64,000 bases of DNA from assembly GCA_025210735.1 (NCBI GenBank), contig JAOARD010000057.1, forward strand, positions 26,778-90,777. Reading direction: 5' to 3'. Source of the DNA: Bacteroidales bacterium. Its GTDB lineage: Bacteria; Bacteroidota; Bacteroidia; Bacteroidales; UBA6680. Positions 18,067 through 26,245 of the stretch are shown piece by piece. Position 1 is the first letter of the stretch. The number at the start of each line of letters is the position of its first letter. The position numbers were made by a program, and so were the translations under genes. The notes beneath the pieces were generated by a model, which searched no databases, was not told the origin of the DNA, and worked only from the letters and a program-made list of their open reading frames with translations.

Positions 18067-18948
18067 ATGAATACCCATGCTGATAAAACACAAGAGACCA
18101 AAAAACAATTGGATTCTGAGCAGAATTCTCATAAACAAAATGGAGGAGATGCAACTTTTCAGTTTGTCGATAACCGACCTGAAGCTGTTGCACAAAGGAA
18201 GCTGCAGGAGATAGCAAATAATAGTTCTCAAGTTTCGCAGCTAAGAGCTCTTCATGGCATGGTACACAACTGTTCCTCCAACCAACAACAGTTTATACAG
18301 AAGAAAAAAGATAATTGTGTTTCAAATGTAGTACAGAGGGTTGTTTATAATTCTTTAGTTGAAGTTGCCAATCAGAAATTTTTACCTTCATCGGGTAATT
18401 ATACTGACGAACAAAAGTTAGAAATTGCGAATTGGTGTGCAAATGATAATGGCGGTAGTAATTCTATCAAAAGTACTTACGAAAAGGACTTTGCTTTCAT
18501 ATATTCTACAGTAACAGATAACAATAAAGATTATTTATTCACATTCATGTGGGATTTGGCAATACATATAGATTTAGGAGGAACTGCTCACGGTGGGATT
18601 GATACCCCACATCTCCAGGCTGTTGCTGGATTGAATGGGATGCAGGGTTCAACAAAGTCTCAGGTAAGAGTAGATGGAAATGCTGCGGATGGCTCAGCTG
18701 GTACAGAAATCGAATTATTATTCAATTCTAGAGATAATGCTGTATTTATTGAATATGTTGACTTAAAAAGATGTATGGACGCTGGTAACCTTGCCCCAGC
18801 AAAAGAGAAAATACAAACTAAAATTATAAAGTTCTCAAAAGATTGGGCGAGAGCCTATTCTGACAAAGCTTCAGGAGCTAGGAACGAAAGAGCTCAAGAA
18901 TTATATGATGATATGGATTTTGGATTATTTAGTCAGAGAAATCTGTAA
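18067..18948 (+). CDS. eCIS-type toxin/effector-like protein
   Basis: 293 residues from the ATG at 18067 (MNTHADKTQETK). The N-terminal 90 residues carry a leader seen on Bacteroidota extracellular-contractile-injection-system cargo and DUF4157-type toxins: FQFVDNRPEAVAQRKLQEIA, then QVSQLRALHGMV and FIQKKK...VVQR. The C-terminal 190 residues, with AIHIDLGGTAHGGIDTPHLQ, are not recognised but the His-rich motif resembles catalytic segments of polymorphic toxins. No immunity gene or injection-system structural genes are visible nearby. The leader match is by eye; the toxic function is inference. Confidence 0.6.
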   Translation: MNTHADKTQETKKQLDSEQNSHKQNGGDATFQFVDNRPEAVAQRKLQEIANNSSQVSQLRALHGMVHNCSSNQQQFIQKKKDNCVSNVVQRVVYNSLVEVANQKFLPSSGNYTDEQKLEIANWCANDNGGSNSIKSTYEKDFAFIYSTVTDNNKDYLFTFMWDLAIHIDLGGTAHGGIDTPHLQAVAGLNGMQGSTKSQVRVDGNAADGSAGTEIELLFNSRDNAVFIEYVDLKRCMDAGNLAPAKEKIQTKIIKFSKDWARAYSDKASGARNERAQELYDDMDFGLFSQRNL

Positions 18949-19044
18949 CAATACCTAAACTGTATTAAAACGCAGTTTAGCCAAACCATTAACCAAAACC
19001 AACCCAACACAAAAAAATAATGATGATTCACTCATTATCTAATC

Positions 19045-19089
19045 AAACCAAGTAAATACCTCCACATTGGTGGGGTATTTACTTGGTTT
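19045..19089. terminator. bidirectional hairpin terminator
   Basis: AAACCAAGTAAATACC and GGTATTTACTTGGTTT form a near-perfect stem, extended inward by CCAC/GTGG around an ATTG loop. It separates the convergent toxin-like gene (+) and GST-like gene (-). Confidence 0.85.
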
Positions 19090-19109
19090 ATAATCTATCT
19101 AAGTTTTTT

Positions 19110-19192
19110 TAGTGCTTACACCTTTTGCCTTACTGTTGTTTGGGTGATTGAGTAGGAGTGTAGCAGGAACAGTCTTTGCACAAAAAACTATA
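19110..19192. repeat. imperfect repeat, copy 2
   Basis: Second copy of the element at 8036-8118, sharing CTGTTGTTTGGGTGATTGAG and flanks. It abuts the 3' end of the GST-like gene. Confidence 0.6.
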
Positions 19193-20084
19193 CTTGTCTG
19201 TTTTCAGATTTTTCCAGTTTTTTCCATCGCTTTCGCATAATGTATTTTACAAGCCAATACGGATAACTTGCCATTTTTGATTTTTTATAACTCTCTCTTT
19301 TCCTGATCTCTTTAACCCACTTTTTTACATTCGGATAGGGTGAAAAATCATAATTCATTATCATTAAAAAGTCAATATTCGGAAACCATGCTATATCAAC
19401 CAAACTAAAATGTTCTGATAGCAGATATGGGTTCAATTTTAATTCATCCTCAAGACTCTGTACCATACTGCTTAGTCTCGATTCTGTTAGTGCTACCAAC
19501 TCAGGTGTAGGATGGGTGTATTTTTTGTGAAATTCATATAACTGAGGGTTGTGTTGTTTGTAAAACTCCAGATCATCTGGAAAACAAGGTCTGCCAATTC
19601 TGTTTATATACAAATACGCTTTAATGGTTTCAAAGTGCCCTTTGCCTGCTGCATCTACCCACTGCCACATTCTGGTAGTATCGGTTATATGCAGATTTTT
19701 ATAACCCTGCTCAAATGTGGCGTCTAAATAACGCATAATCTGATTAGATTCTGTAACTGAGTATCCGTTATGTGTCATTGCCGGTACAAGAGCTTTGGGG
19801 TTAATTTTAAGATACCAATCGGTATAATTCTCCTTTTTAATGAGTTTTACCGCATGCTTTGTATATGGTATATTACGCTCTTCCAGATAGAGCCTCACAC
19901 GCAGACAGTTGTTTGAGAAAGATTCATCATAAAGATGCACACCTTTCTGATTTATAAGCGTACTGTCGGTAAGCTTAAACTTTATTTGGTTGTCGCTGTA
20001 GGTGTTACCTATATCTGTGATATCCTGTCCGAACACCGATGATGCAAGAAAAATCATAATTATATTAATTGTTATTTTTTTCAT
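19188..20084 (-). CDS. exported glutathione-S-transferase-like protein
   Basis: 298 residues. A signal peptide (MKKITINIIMIFLASSVFGQ) is followed after a 30-residue linker by a GST N-terminal thioredoxin-like domain: SNNCLRVRLYLEERNIPY (C60 at the active-site position), ALVPAM with the cis-proline (P101), and TESNQIMRYLD (glutathione gamma-glutamyl site). The C-terminal half has the helical GST domain (LVDIAWFPNIDFL). GSTs are normally cytosolic, so export is unusual. It ends the accessory block and is transcribed alone toward the shared terminator. Confidence 0.8.
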   Translation of the reverse strand: MKKITINIIMIFLASSVFGQDITDIGNTYSDNQIKFKLTDSTLINQKGVHLYDESFSNNCLRVRLYLEERNIPYTKHAVKLIKKENYTDWYLKINPKALVPAMTHNGYSVTESNQIMRYLDATFEQGYKNLHITDTTRMWQWVDAAGKGHFETIKAYLYINRIGRPCFPDDLEFYKQHNPQLYEFHKKYTHPTPELVALTESRLSSMVQSLEDELKLNPYLLSEHFSLVDIAWFPNIDFLMIMNYDFSPYPNVKKWVKEIRKRESYKKSKMASYPYWLVKYIMRKRWKKLEKSENRQV

Positions 20085-20539
20085 GATTAATTTGTTTTGC
20101 CAGTTCTTATTTTTTTGATGTTGTCAATACTGTTCCTTGTTATTATAATCCATGGATGATTACAAAAATACAATCCATGGATTATATTAACAAATGATTT
20201 ATCTGTTTTTCTCAATAAAAATCATAAAATAGAGAAAACAAGAGATGTAATGGCAACATACTTAGATTAATGAAACTAAGCATGAGAATAGTTATTCATA
20301 CAAACGGGGATGATTATAATGTAGAGTTCCATCAGACGACTAAAAGACAATAATAAATTACAATCTACAGGAATGAAGATTACAAATCAGGGAAATCCTT
20401 TGCCATTACCATAATCCTGAAGAATAGCATACTATTACTTATTCAAAAGTATAGGATGGTTGAGTAGGGGACAACGTTTTAAACTACAACTATTATAGCT
20501 TTACATGAATAACAACAACAAAACCAACATGCAAAATAT
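20085..20539. other. intergenic region with leader element copy A
   Basis: 455 bp between the divergent GST-like and methyltransferase genes. Apart from the leader element at 20270-20353, only AT-rich promoter-like sequence is seen, including ATTATAATCCATGG near 20144-20157 and an inverted echo of it (ATCCATGGATTATA) near 20172. Confidence 0.6.
20270..20353 (+). CDS. leader-element peptide, copy A (27 residues)
   Basis: An open frame beginning MKLSMRIVIHTNGDD and ending EFHQTTKRQ. It is the same element as the copy at 28062-28148 (MKRSMRMVIHTHEDD ... EFHLTNEKQI). Both remain open over their whole length and several differences are synonymous. Partial copies precede three other genes. Whether the peptide is made is unknown; it could be a repeat that happens to be open. 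Confidence 0.35.
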   Translation: MKLSMRIVIHTNGDDYNVEFHQTTKRQ

Positions 20540-21379
20540 ATGGACAAAGAAACTTCTGATGTGAGCACTAATCAGTATATGGGAGGATATAGTGATAGTA
20601 TTGTGGGAGCAATGTCTGAAAGAAAGTTTGCAGAGCAGGCAGCCTTCTTTTCAGACTATTTGAGAGAGGATATGGATGTTCTGGATTGTGGTTGTGGTCC
20701 GGGAACTATGACAGTAGAGATGGCTAATATCTTAAAAAAAGGACACGTTACAGGTATAGATATACATAGTGATCAGTTCTGTATTGGGAAGAAAAAAGCC
20801 GAAGAAATGTCTGTAAAAAACGTCTGTTTTAGAGAGGCAGATGTGGTTAACCTTCCGTTTTATGACAATAAATTTGATGCAGTATTTGCACATGGTTTAC
20901 TCTACCATCTGTCCGATCCTCATTCAGCTCTTAACGAAATAAGAAGGGTTCTGAAACCGGGTGGTATTATCGCTATTCGGGATTCCGATTTTGGAGGTGA
21001 GATATTTACTCCACAAAGTGACACGCTTAAATCTGCATGGAGTTTACTGTTAAAGATACACGAGTACGGAGGCTCAAACCCTTACTTTGGGAGAATGCAA
21101 AAGGCGGAGTTACGTTTAGCGGGTTTCGATATACAGAAGGTTAGTGCATCGTATGATTCGTTCTGGAATAAATCTCAGATACGTCAGATTGGAACATTCT
21201 GGTCAAAATATCTGAGGCAACAGAGAATAAAAGATCTTATACTGTCAGAAAAGTGGGTTTGTCAGACAGAACTCAGAGAGATGAGTATGGCATTTCTGAA
21301 CTGGGGCAAAAACCCGGACTCTTTTTATGCCAGTGCACGTTGCGAAACAGTTGCACAAAAACCGGATAAACTTAAATGA
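20540..21379 (+). CDS. class I SAM-dependent methyltransferase
   Basis: 279 residues of the Methyltransf_11/UbiE type. Motif I VLDCGCGPGT at 47-56, an acidic residue after the next strand (TGIDIHSD), motif post-II FREADVVNLPF, and FAHGLLYHL followed by LKPGGIIAIRD. It acts in the cytosol; the substrate is not evident. Its stop overlaps the start of a phosphotransferase-like gene by four bases and a hydrolase gene follows, so it is probably one small-molecule modification operon. Confidence 0.88.
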   Translation: MDKETSDVSTNQYMGGYSDSIVGAMSERKFAEQAAFFSDYLREDMDVLDCGCGPGTMTVEMANILKKGHVTGIDIHSDQFCIGKKKAEEMSVKNVCFREADVVNLPFYDNKFDAVFAHGLLYHLSDPHSALNEIRRVLKPGGIIAIRDSDFGGEIFTPQSDTLKSAWSLLLKIHEYGGSNPYFGRMQKAELRLAGFDIQKVSASYDSFWNKSQIRQIGTFWSKYLRQQRIKDLILSEKWVCQTELREMSMAFLNWGKNPDSFYASARCETVAQKPDKLK

Positions 21380-22443
21380 TAGATATGCAAACTAATTTTG
21401 AACTTCGGCCTGTTGAACTCACCTCTTTACTTCGGCGGGCAAAAATATTGGAACACAATAGAGTGGATAGCCTTGAAATGATAAAGCAGGATTATCCGGG
21501 TCTGACCAGCCAGATTTTTCGTATTATTCCAACGTACGAAAATCAGGATACTATTGCACCTACATCATTCATACTAAAGGTGTCTCATACAGACAAAAGA
21601 AGCAGGGTGTTGAGTAATCACCTGTTTGATAATGAATCAAGATTTTATGAACATTTGTCTCCAATAATCAGGATAAAAACACCTGATTATTACTCCGGCG
21701 TGAATAACTGCGCAACCAGAAACTTATCTTTTTTGCTTTTAGAAGATCTATCCTCGGCAGAAGTATTGGAAGAGAACTGTTCTTGCACTGATCTGTCATC
21801 CACTGTTCAGGAGGTTGCAAAATTGCATGCGCAATTTCTTCAGTATGGTTCGGGTAAAACCAACTCGTGGCTTCATAGAAACCTCTACAGTGTGCCTGGT
21901 GAAAGATCACTTCACAGGTTATTAGACAGAGAGATTATTACCGATGATTTTAGAACTGTTTTGTTGCAGGTAATTAAAAAGAGAGACCAGATTTTTGATA
22001 AATTAAAGCATCTTCCCCGTACAATAATCCACGGAGATTTTAGATCTGATAATGTTGTTATACGCGAGGCAGGAGGAAAGCGGAGTGTATGTATTTTGGA
22101 TTGGCAGATGGTAAGGTTCGGACACGGTTTAGCTGATATCAGCCATTTTATGAGCAGTACCTTTTCGTCAGAGACCAGACGACTTTATGAAACCGATTTC
22201 CTTACAGAGTATCATAAGGTTTTAAAAGCTTTTACGGGTTACTCCCCAAAAAAGAGTGACTATCTACGTCATTATAAACTATCTACACTACTTGAGATTA
22301 TCAGGATCTTACATGGTGCACGGTATCTGATTGGTATAAATGCTTCGGGCAGTATACTGCAAAAGGGTATTTACAGATTGCAACTTGCAATGAAGAGGTC
22401 TCTGACGGCTATCAAAGATCACAATTCATTGGCTTTAGTGTAA
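21376..22443 (+). CDS. aminoglycoside-phosphotransferase/CHK-like kinase
   Basis: 355 residues with the APH-type kinase core. Brenner-type catalytic loop IIHGDFRSDNVVI near 215-227 and metal-binding LDWQMVRFGHGLADISHF near 239-256; the N-lobe has FILKVSH with the likely ATP lysine. The family phosphorylates hydroxyls on small molecules (antibiotics, choline, ecdysteroids). It overlaps the methyltransferase gene by four bases; the hydrolase follows 45 bp later. Substrate unknown; antibiotic resistance should not be assumed. Confidence 0.85.
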   Translation: MIDMQTNFELRPVELTSLLRRAKILEHNRVDSLEMIKQDYPGLTSQIFRIIPTYENQDTIAPTSFILKVSHTDKRSRVLSNHLFDNESRFYEHLSPIIRIKTPDYYSGVNNCATRNLSFLLLEDLSSAEVLEENCSCTDLSSTVQEVAKLHAQFLQYGSGKTNSWLHRNLYSVPGERSLHRLLDREIITDDFRTVLLQVIKKRDQIFDKLKHLPRTIIHGDFRSDNVVIREAGGKRSVCILDWQMVRFGHGLADISHFMSSTFSSETRRLYETDFLTEYHKVLKAFTGYSPKKSDYLRHYKLSTLLEIIRILHGARYLIGINASGSILQKGIYRLQLAMKRSLTAIKDHNSLALV

Positions 22444-22488
22444 GGGTGATATTATAGAAATAGAGAAGATATTTAACTAAAACAGATT

Positions 22489-23310
22489 ATGGTAAAACCC
22501 GTTCCGGAAGGCAGATATCTTGAACTTAGTAATGGTCAACGAATTCACTATCATGACCAAGGAAGTGGCTCTGTGCTGATATTTCTTCATGGTAGCGGTT
22601 TTGGTGCAAATGGGTGGAGTAGTTATAAATATAACCTGAAGGCTTTTGTTAAAGCGGGTTATCGTTGTATACTGATAGATACACCCGGATTTGGTTACTC
22701 AGATCCATCAGAATCGGGCTACAGTCTGAATACAATAGCGGAGTCCATATATGAGTTTGTTGTACTAAGTAAAATTAGCGAGGCTACTTTTATCGGAAAC
22801 TCTCATGGAGGGGCGGTAGCAATGCAATTTGCTTTAAACTACCCTGATAGAGTCAGATATATGATATTGTTAGCTCCGGCAGGGCTTGAGAATAGTGATG
22901 TCTATGCCCGAATGGAGGGTATCCGAAGAACAGTTCGTTTAGCTTTCAGAAAGCAAGATATATCAAAGAGTGATCTTAGATCGGTATTACAACTACAGCT
23001 TTCTGATCCGGAACTTTTGAATGAGGAAACCCTGAATGAGCGTTATGAAATGATAAAGGTACAATCAATAGGTAATATCCGTGAACTAAAAATTCAGAAT
23101 CTGTCAGATAGGTTAACCGAACTCAAATGCCCTATACTGTTGTTCTGGGGCAGGAGTGATAAGTATTGCCCGCAAAGTGGACTAAACACTATGATAAAGG
23201 CTTGTGATAATATTCAGAATGTTTTACTCGAAGATTGTGGTCATTGGATTATGATTGAACAATCAGATCTGTTTAACCAGATATCTATAGACTTTATTGC
23301 TAATCATTGA
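22489..23310 (+). CDS. alpha/beta hydrolase
   Basis: 273 residues without a signal peptide. FLHGSGFGANGW oxyanion loop, DTPGFGYSDP, nucleophile elbow GNSHGG near 103-108, acidic residue in LLFWGRSDKYCP, and catalytic His in EDCGHWIMIEQ near 250. This pattern fits C-C bond hydrolases (MhpC/BphD-like) and esterases; substrate unknown. Third gene of the methyltransferase-kinase-hydrolase cluster. Confidence 0.88.
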   Translation: MVKPVPEGRYLELSNGQRIHYHDQGSGSVLIFLHGSGFGANGWSSYKYNLKAFVKAGYRCILIDTPGFGYSDPSESGYSLNTIAESIYEFVVLSKISEATFIGNSHGGAVAMQFALNYPDRVRYMILLAPAGLENSDVYARMEGIRRTVRLAFRKQDISKSDLRSVLQLQLSDPELLNEETLNERYEMIKVQSIGNIRELKIQNLSDRLTELKCPILLFWGRSDKYCPQSGLNTMIKACDNIQNVLLEDCGHWIMIEQSDLFNQISIDFIANH

Positions 23311-23465
23311 GAGTTAAAAGTCTTTTTATGAACAAAGAGTGGCGGATAGATAAAGTGTAATAAAAATACCTGAACAAATAGTATAACAAGAGATACCTGC
23401 ACATAATTATAAAACATTGTACAGATAGTGCTATATTTAAAACGGAATAGTATTTGTTTAATAGT

Positions 23466-23834
23466 ATGGAATATAAAAGCATAAAGAATTTATTAGATGC
23501 AATTGATGCTGGTCAGAGACATTTTGTTGGTTGGGATTTTGAGGAAGATGATTGTCTTCAGGGGCTTGATTTAAAAGGAATTACTTTTGAACGCTGCTTC
23601 CTTTTTCTTGACTTTAGTAATGCAAATCTGTCCGGCTCAAAGTTTATTGACTGTAATATAAAGACTGCCGATTTTAGTGGTGCAGACTTGACCAATGCTT
23701 TGATCAGAAACTGCTCTGTAGAGTGTACACTGTTTAAAGGTGCAAATATTGAAGGAATGATATTTGAAAACAATGGTTATTATGGTTTTAATCTCGGGCA
23801 ATCAGATCTTCTAAAACTGATAAGTGATGAGTAG
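23466..23834 (+). CDS. pentapeptide-repeat protein
   Basis: 122 residues from the ATG at 23466. Repeats of the A(D/N)Lxx type are visible in the middle (SNANLSGSKF, TADFSGADLTNALI, TLFKGANIEGMIF), enough for a short right-handed quadrilateral helix. Function unknown; some relatives mimic DNA and protect gyrase, but this one is too short to suggest that. It stands alone, 19 bp before a small membrane protein gene. Confidence 0.8.
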   Translation: MEYKSIKNLLDAIDAGQRHFVGWDFEEDDCLQGLDLKGITFERCFLFLDFSNANLSGSKFIDCNIKTADFSGADLTNALIRNCSVECTLFKGANIEGMIFENNGYYGFNLGQSDLLKLISDE

Positions 23835-23852
23835 TATAAAAATTAATAGAGA

Positions 23853-24128
23853 ATGATATTATTACAGGCAGCAATAGGATTTGGTATAATCTTTTTTGTA
23901 TTACTTATTATAATTTTGATAGTTGGGGCTCCTGTCTTAACAAGATTTATTATGAAATTAATTATGGGATTAATTGGAGAACTATCAGGAAAGAATGATA
24001 CTATAGTAAGTAAAAGACCATATTATAAATACCCTGTCTTATATTTTTCCTGTATGATAGTTTCAGTTTCTGTTTTGACTTATACCTTCTATAGATTAGT
24101 ATTATTGACGGATTTCCATTTTATTTAA
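23853..24128 (+). CDS. small two-helix membrane protein
   Basis: 91 residues with hydrophobic segments at about 4-30 (GFGIIFFVLLIIILIVG) and 60-82 (VLYFSCMIVSVSVLTYTFY). It follows the pentapeptide gene by 19 bp and may be cotranscribed. No family recognised. Confidence 0.55.
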   Translation: MILLQAAIGFGIIFFVLLIIILIVGAPVLTRFIMKLIMGLIGELSGKNDTIVSKRPYYKYPVLYFSCMIVSVSVLTYTFYRLVLLTDFHFI

Positions 24129-24211
24129 TCGGAAAGTTATAATGATAAAAGAGGGTAATTACATTTTCAGTAGAACTGAAAGTTTTATACAACTTATAAA
24201 AACAAATCGAG

Positions 24212-24474
24212 ATAGATTATTTTTCTAAAGATTTCGCTGTTTAAGCAATCGACCTTCCGGGTTTTGGCAGATCCAAAGCCGAAAGAACCGGTTGGACTAT
24301 TGAAGAGTATGCCAGTGATGCAACCGCATTTATTGACACTATTGAGCTGAAATTACAAAATCAGGCTGTTACGTGGAAACAATCTCTGCCTCAGGACACT
24401 ATCTGATGATAGAAAAACCGGCAGAATTTAACCTGAAATTTGAAAAAGTACAGGCAGAAATGAAGCTGCAGTGA
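24212..24474 (+). pseudogene. alpha/beta hydrolase pseudogene
   Basis: One frame reads DYFSKDFAV, then a stop (TAA where a Tyr codon is expected), then AIDLPGFGRSKAERTGWTIE and on to FIDTIEL. After a frame change, codons from 24373 read VETISASGHYLMIEKPAEFN up to a TGA at 24472. The first part is the strand and loop before the nucleophile elbow and the second is the catalytic-His C-terminus of an alpha/beta hydrolase. The whole nucleophile region is missing, so the gene is broken by a nonsense change and an internal deletion. Confidence 0.75.
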
Positions 24475-24476
24475 TA

Positions 24477-24650
24477 ATGAAACTGAAACTGAAGCGTGAA
24501 ATGCTTATCAAGGCACAGAAGATTCGGGCGGTGCCGAAAACAATCGGGACAGATGCCCGGGAATTCAAAAATAATCATTACATTCACAACTGTATGGACG
24601 GCTCAGACATAACTGTTTATCACACAGTTATCGAAAAAACCTCCATTTAA
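24477..24650 (+). CDS. short 57-residue frame of unknown status
   Basis: A frame from ATG 24477 (MKLKLKREMLIKAQKIRAVP, ending VYHTVIEKTSI) directly after the hydrolase pseudogene. Its base composition is richer in G+C than its neighbours, suggesting a remnant of transferred DNA. It may be a fragment of a larger lost gene. Confidence 0.25.
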   Translation: MKLKLKREMLIKAQKIRAVPKTIGTDAREFKNNHYIHNCMDGSDITVYHTVIEKTSI

Positions 24651-24680
24651 TGAATTACTTATACAATAAATCTCAAAGAC

Positions 24681-25115
24681 ATGAAAAAACTAATTTTTCT
24701 GATAGCGGCACAACTGATTGTAATAAATGCGTTTGCTGATGGCATTATTGTCAAAATTGGAGATAAGTACAATCCGGATATTGAACTCTGTTATATTGAA
24801 AAATACCTTTTTAACATAGGTACGGTCGAAGATGAAAAGTACATAATCAATGAAATAATTTACGGATCTCTAAATGATACAATCACAGAAGAGGATACTC
24901 AGAAGATAAAAAGATATTTTGAGAAATCTTACGGCATAAAATTCGGCCCCTGCAACTCTACTGAAGGTATTCTATCATGCACTACTGTCAAAAACGGGGT
25001 ATCGTACGTATATACGTACGCAGAATTAGCTATCAGCAAATACGGTGTAGTTTTTTATATTTATGGCCCGGGAGCAGAAATACCAGATGAATTTAAGAAA
25101 GAACTGGAGAGATAA
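24681..25115 (+). CDS. secreted hypothetical protein
   Basis: 144 residues with a signal peptide (MKKLIFLIAAQLIVINAFA). The mature part contains two cysteines (FGPCNSTEGILSCTTV) that could form a disulphide. No family recognised. The gene ends 6 bp before the secreted hydrolase gene and is probably cotranscribed with it. Confidence 0.7.
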   Translation: MKKLIFLIAAQLIVINAFADGIIVKIGDKYNPDIELCYIEKYLFNIGTVEDEKYIINEIIYGSLNDTITEEDTQKIKRYFEKSYGIKFGPCNSTEGILSCTTVKNGVSYVYTYAELAISKYGVVFYIYGPGAEIPDEFKKELER

Positions 25116-25121
25116 AACACA

Positions 25122-26198
25122 ATGAGTAATATATTAACCTTCACATTTATAAGCTTTCTGCTAAATTTCAGCCTAATGTCTGGGCAGGGAAAAGTGAAAA
25201 CAGATACTTTAAATTTCACATTTGAAGGCAGAAAACTGAGCGGCTTCATAGATAGGCCCATGGATGCTGAGCCTGCCGGGATTGTTATAATTGTTCCCGG
25301 TCATGGAAAAACCAATTTTACTAAGAAAAATTGGTATTACGATTCGTTGTATATGAGTTTTGGTAAGCTTGGATTAGCCTCTTTCCGTTATGATAAAATG
25401 GGTTGTGGAAATAGTGACGGACAATATAATCATGAGCAATCAGTTAGCAACAGTGCAAAAGAGATAATTGCAGCCATTAATGAGTTAAAACGTCGTAAGG
25501 TACCTGGTTCTGAGAAAATCGGATTGTGGGGTATTAGCCGTGCTGGTTACATTTGCCCGTTGGTTATTCAGGACTATCCCTCTATAACTTTTTGGATTTC
25601 GGTTAGTGGTACAGATGGTCTGAATAGCTTCCCTTATAAGTTACAATCAGATCTAATATTTGCCGGGTTACCCGAATCTAAAGCAAAATTATTTGTAGCA
25701 GAGTACCTTCAGCAGAAAGCACTGATTGAGAATGGTGGTACTTACGAGGAGTATGTTGCTCTTAAAAAGAGACATGAGTTCCGTAAGAATGATTTTTTTA
25801 TGTCATATATGAATATCGACAGAGAATTTCCAAAGGATCTGTATGATAACTATCAGAAAACCTTAAAGGTGAAATATAAACGCGATAAGGAATCAAACTT
25901 ACGAATATTGGTACCTGATTTTGATAAGGTTCTGAATGAAATCAGATGTCCGGTTTTAGCAATTGTGGGAGAGAAAGATTTTATTGTTGATTGGAGAAAA
26001 ACACTACTGCTTTATAACAAAACAATTGGGGCAAAAGATAAAAAGATACTTACAATTAAAAGATTCCCTGATGGTAACCATAGTCTTATAAAATGTAAGA
26101 CCGGAGCCTCAAATGAGCGGTTAGATTCAATGGAGCTTTGTGAGGGGTATTTAAATGCAATGACATTGTGGCTAAAAGAAAATGCTTTGAACAAGTAA
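25122..26198 (+). CDS. secreted alpha/beta hydrolase
   Basis: 358 residues with an N-terminal signal (FISFLLNFSLMSGQ). VPGHGKTNF oxyanion region, RYDKMGCGNSDG, nucleophile elbow GISRAG near 138-143, acidic residue in VGEKDFIVDW and catalytic His in FPDGNHSLIK. It resembles the secreted S9/dienelactone-hydrolase-like enzymes common in Bacteroidota. A fragment of a close relative follows the intron remnant at 17.8 kb. Cotranscribed with the upstream secreted protein. Confidence 0.87.
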   Translation: MSNILTFTFISFLLNFSLMSGQGKVKTDTLNFTFEGRKLSGFIDRPMDAEPAGIVIIVPGHGKTNFTKKNWYYDSLYMSFGKLGLASFRYDKMGCGNSDGQYNHEQSVSNSAKEIIAAINELKRRKVPGSEKIGLWGISRAGYICPLVIQDYPSITFWISVSGTDGLNSFPYKLQSDLIFAGLPESKAKLFVAEYLQQKALIENGGTYEEYVALKKRHEFRKNDFFMSYMNIDREFPKDLYDNYQKTLKVKYKRDKESNLRILVPDFDKVLNEIRCPVLAIVGEKDFIVDWRKTLLLYNKTIGAKDKKILTIKRFPDGNHSLIKCKTGASNERLDSMELCEGYLNAMTLWLKENALNK

Positions 26199-26245
26199 AC
26201 AGTTATACTACTTTTGTAGGTATTATTTTTTAACAGAACAGAAAA

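Noticed and set aside
21376..22443. Antibiotic-resistance kinase
   Set aside because: Only the general APH/CHK kinase core is visible; the operon context gives no link to an antibiotic.
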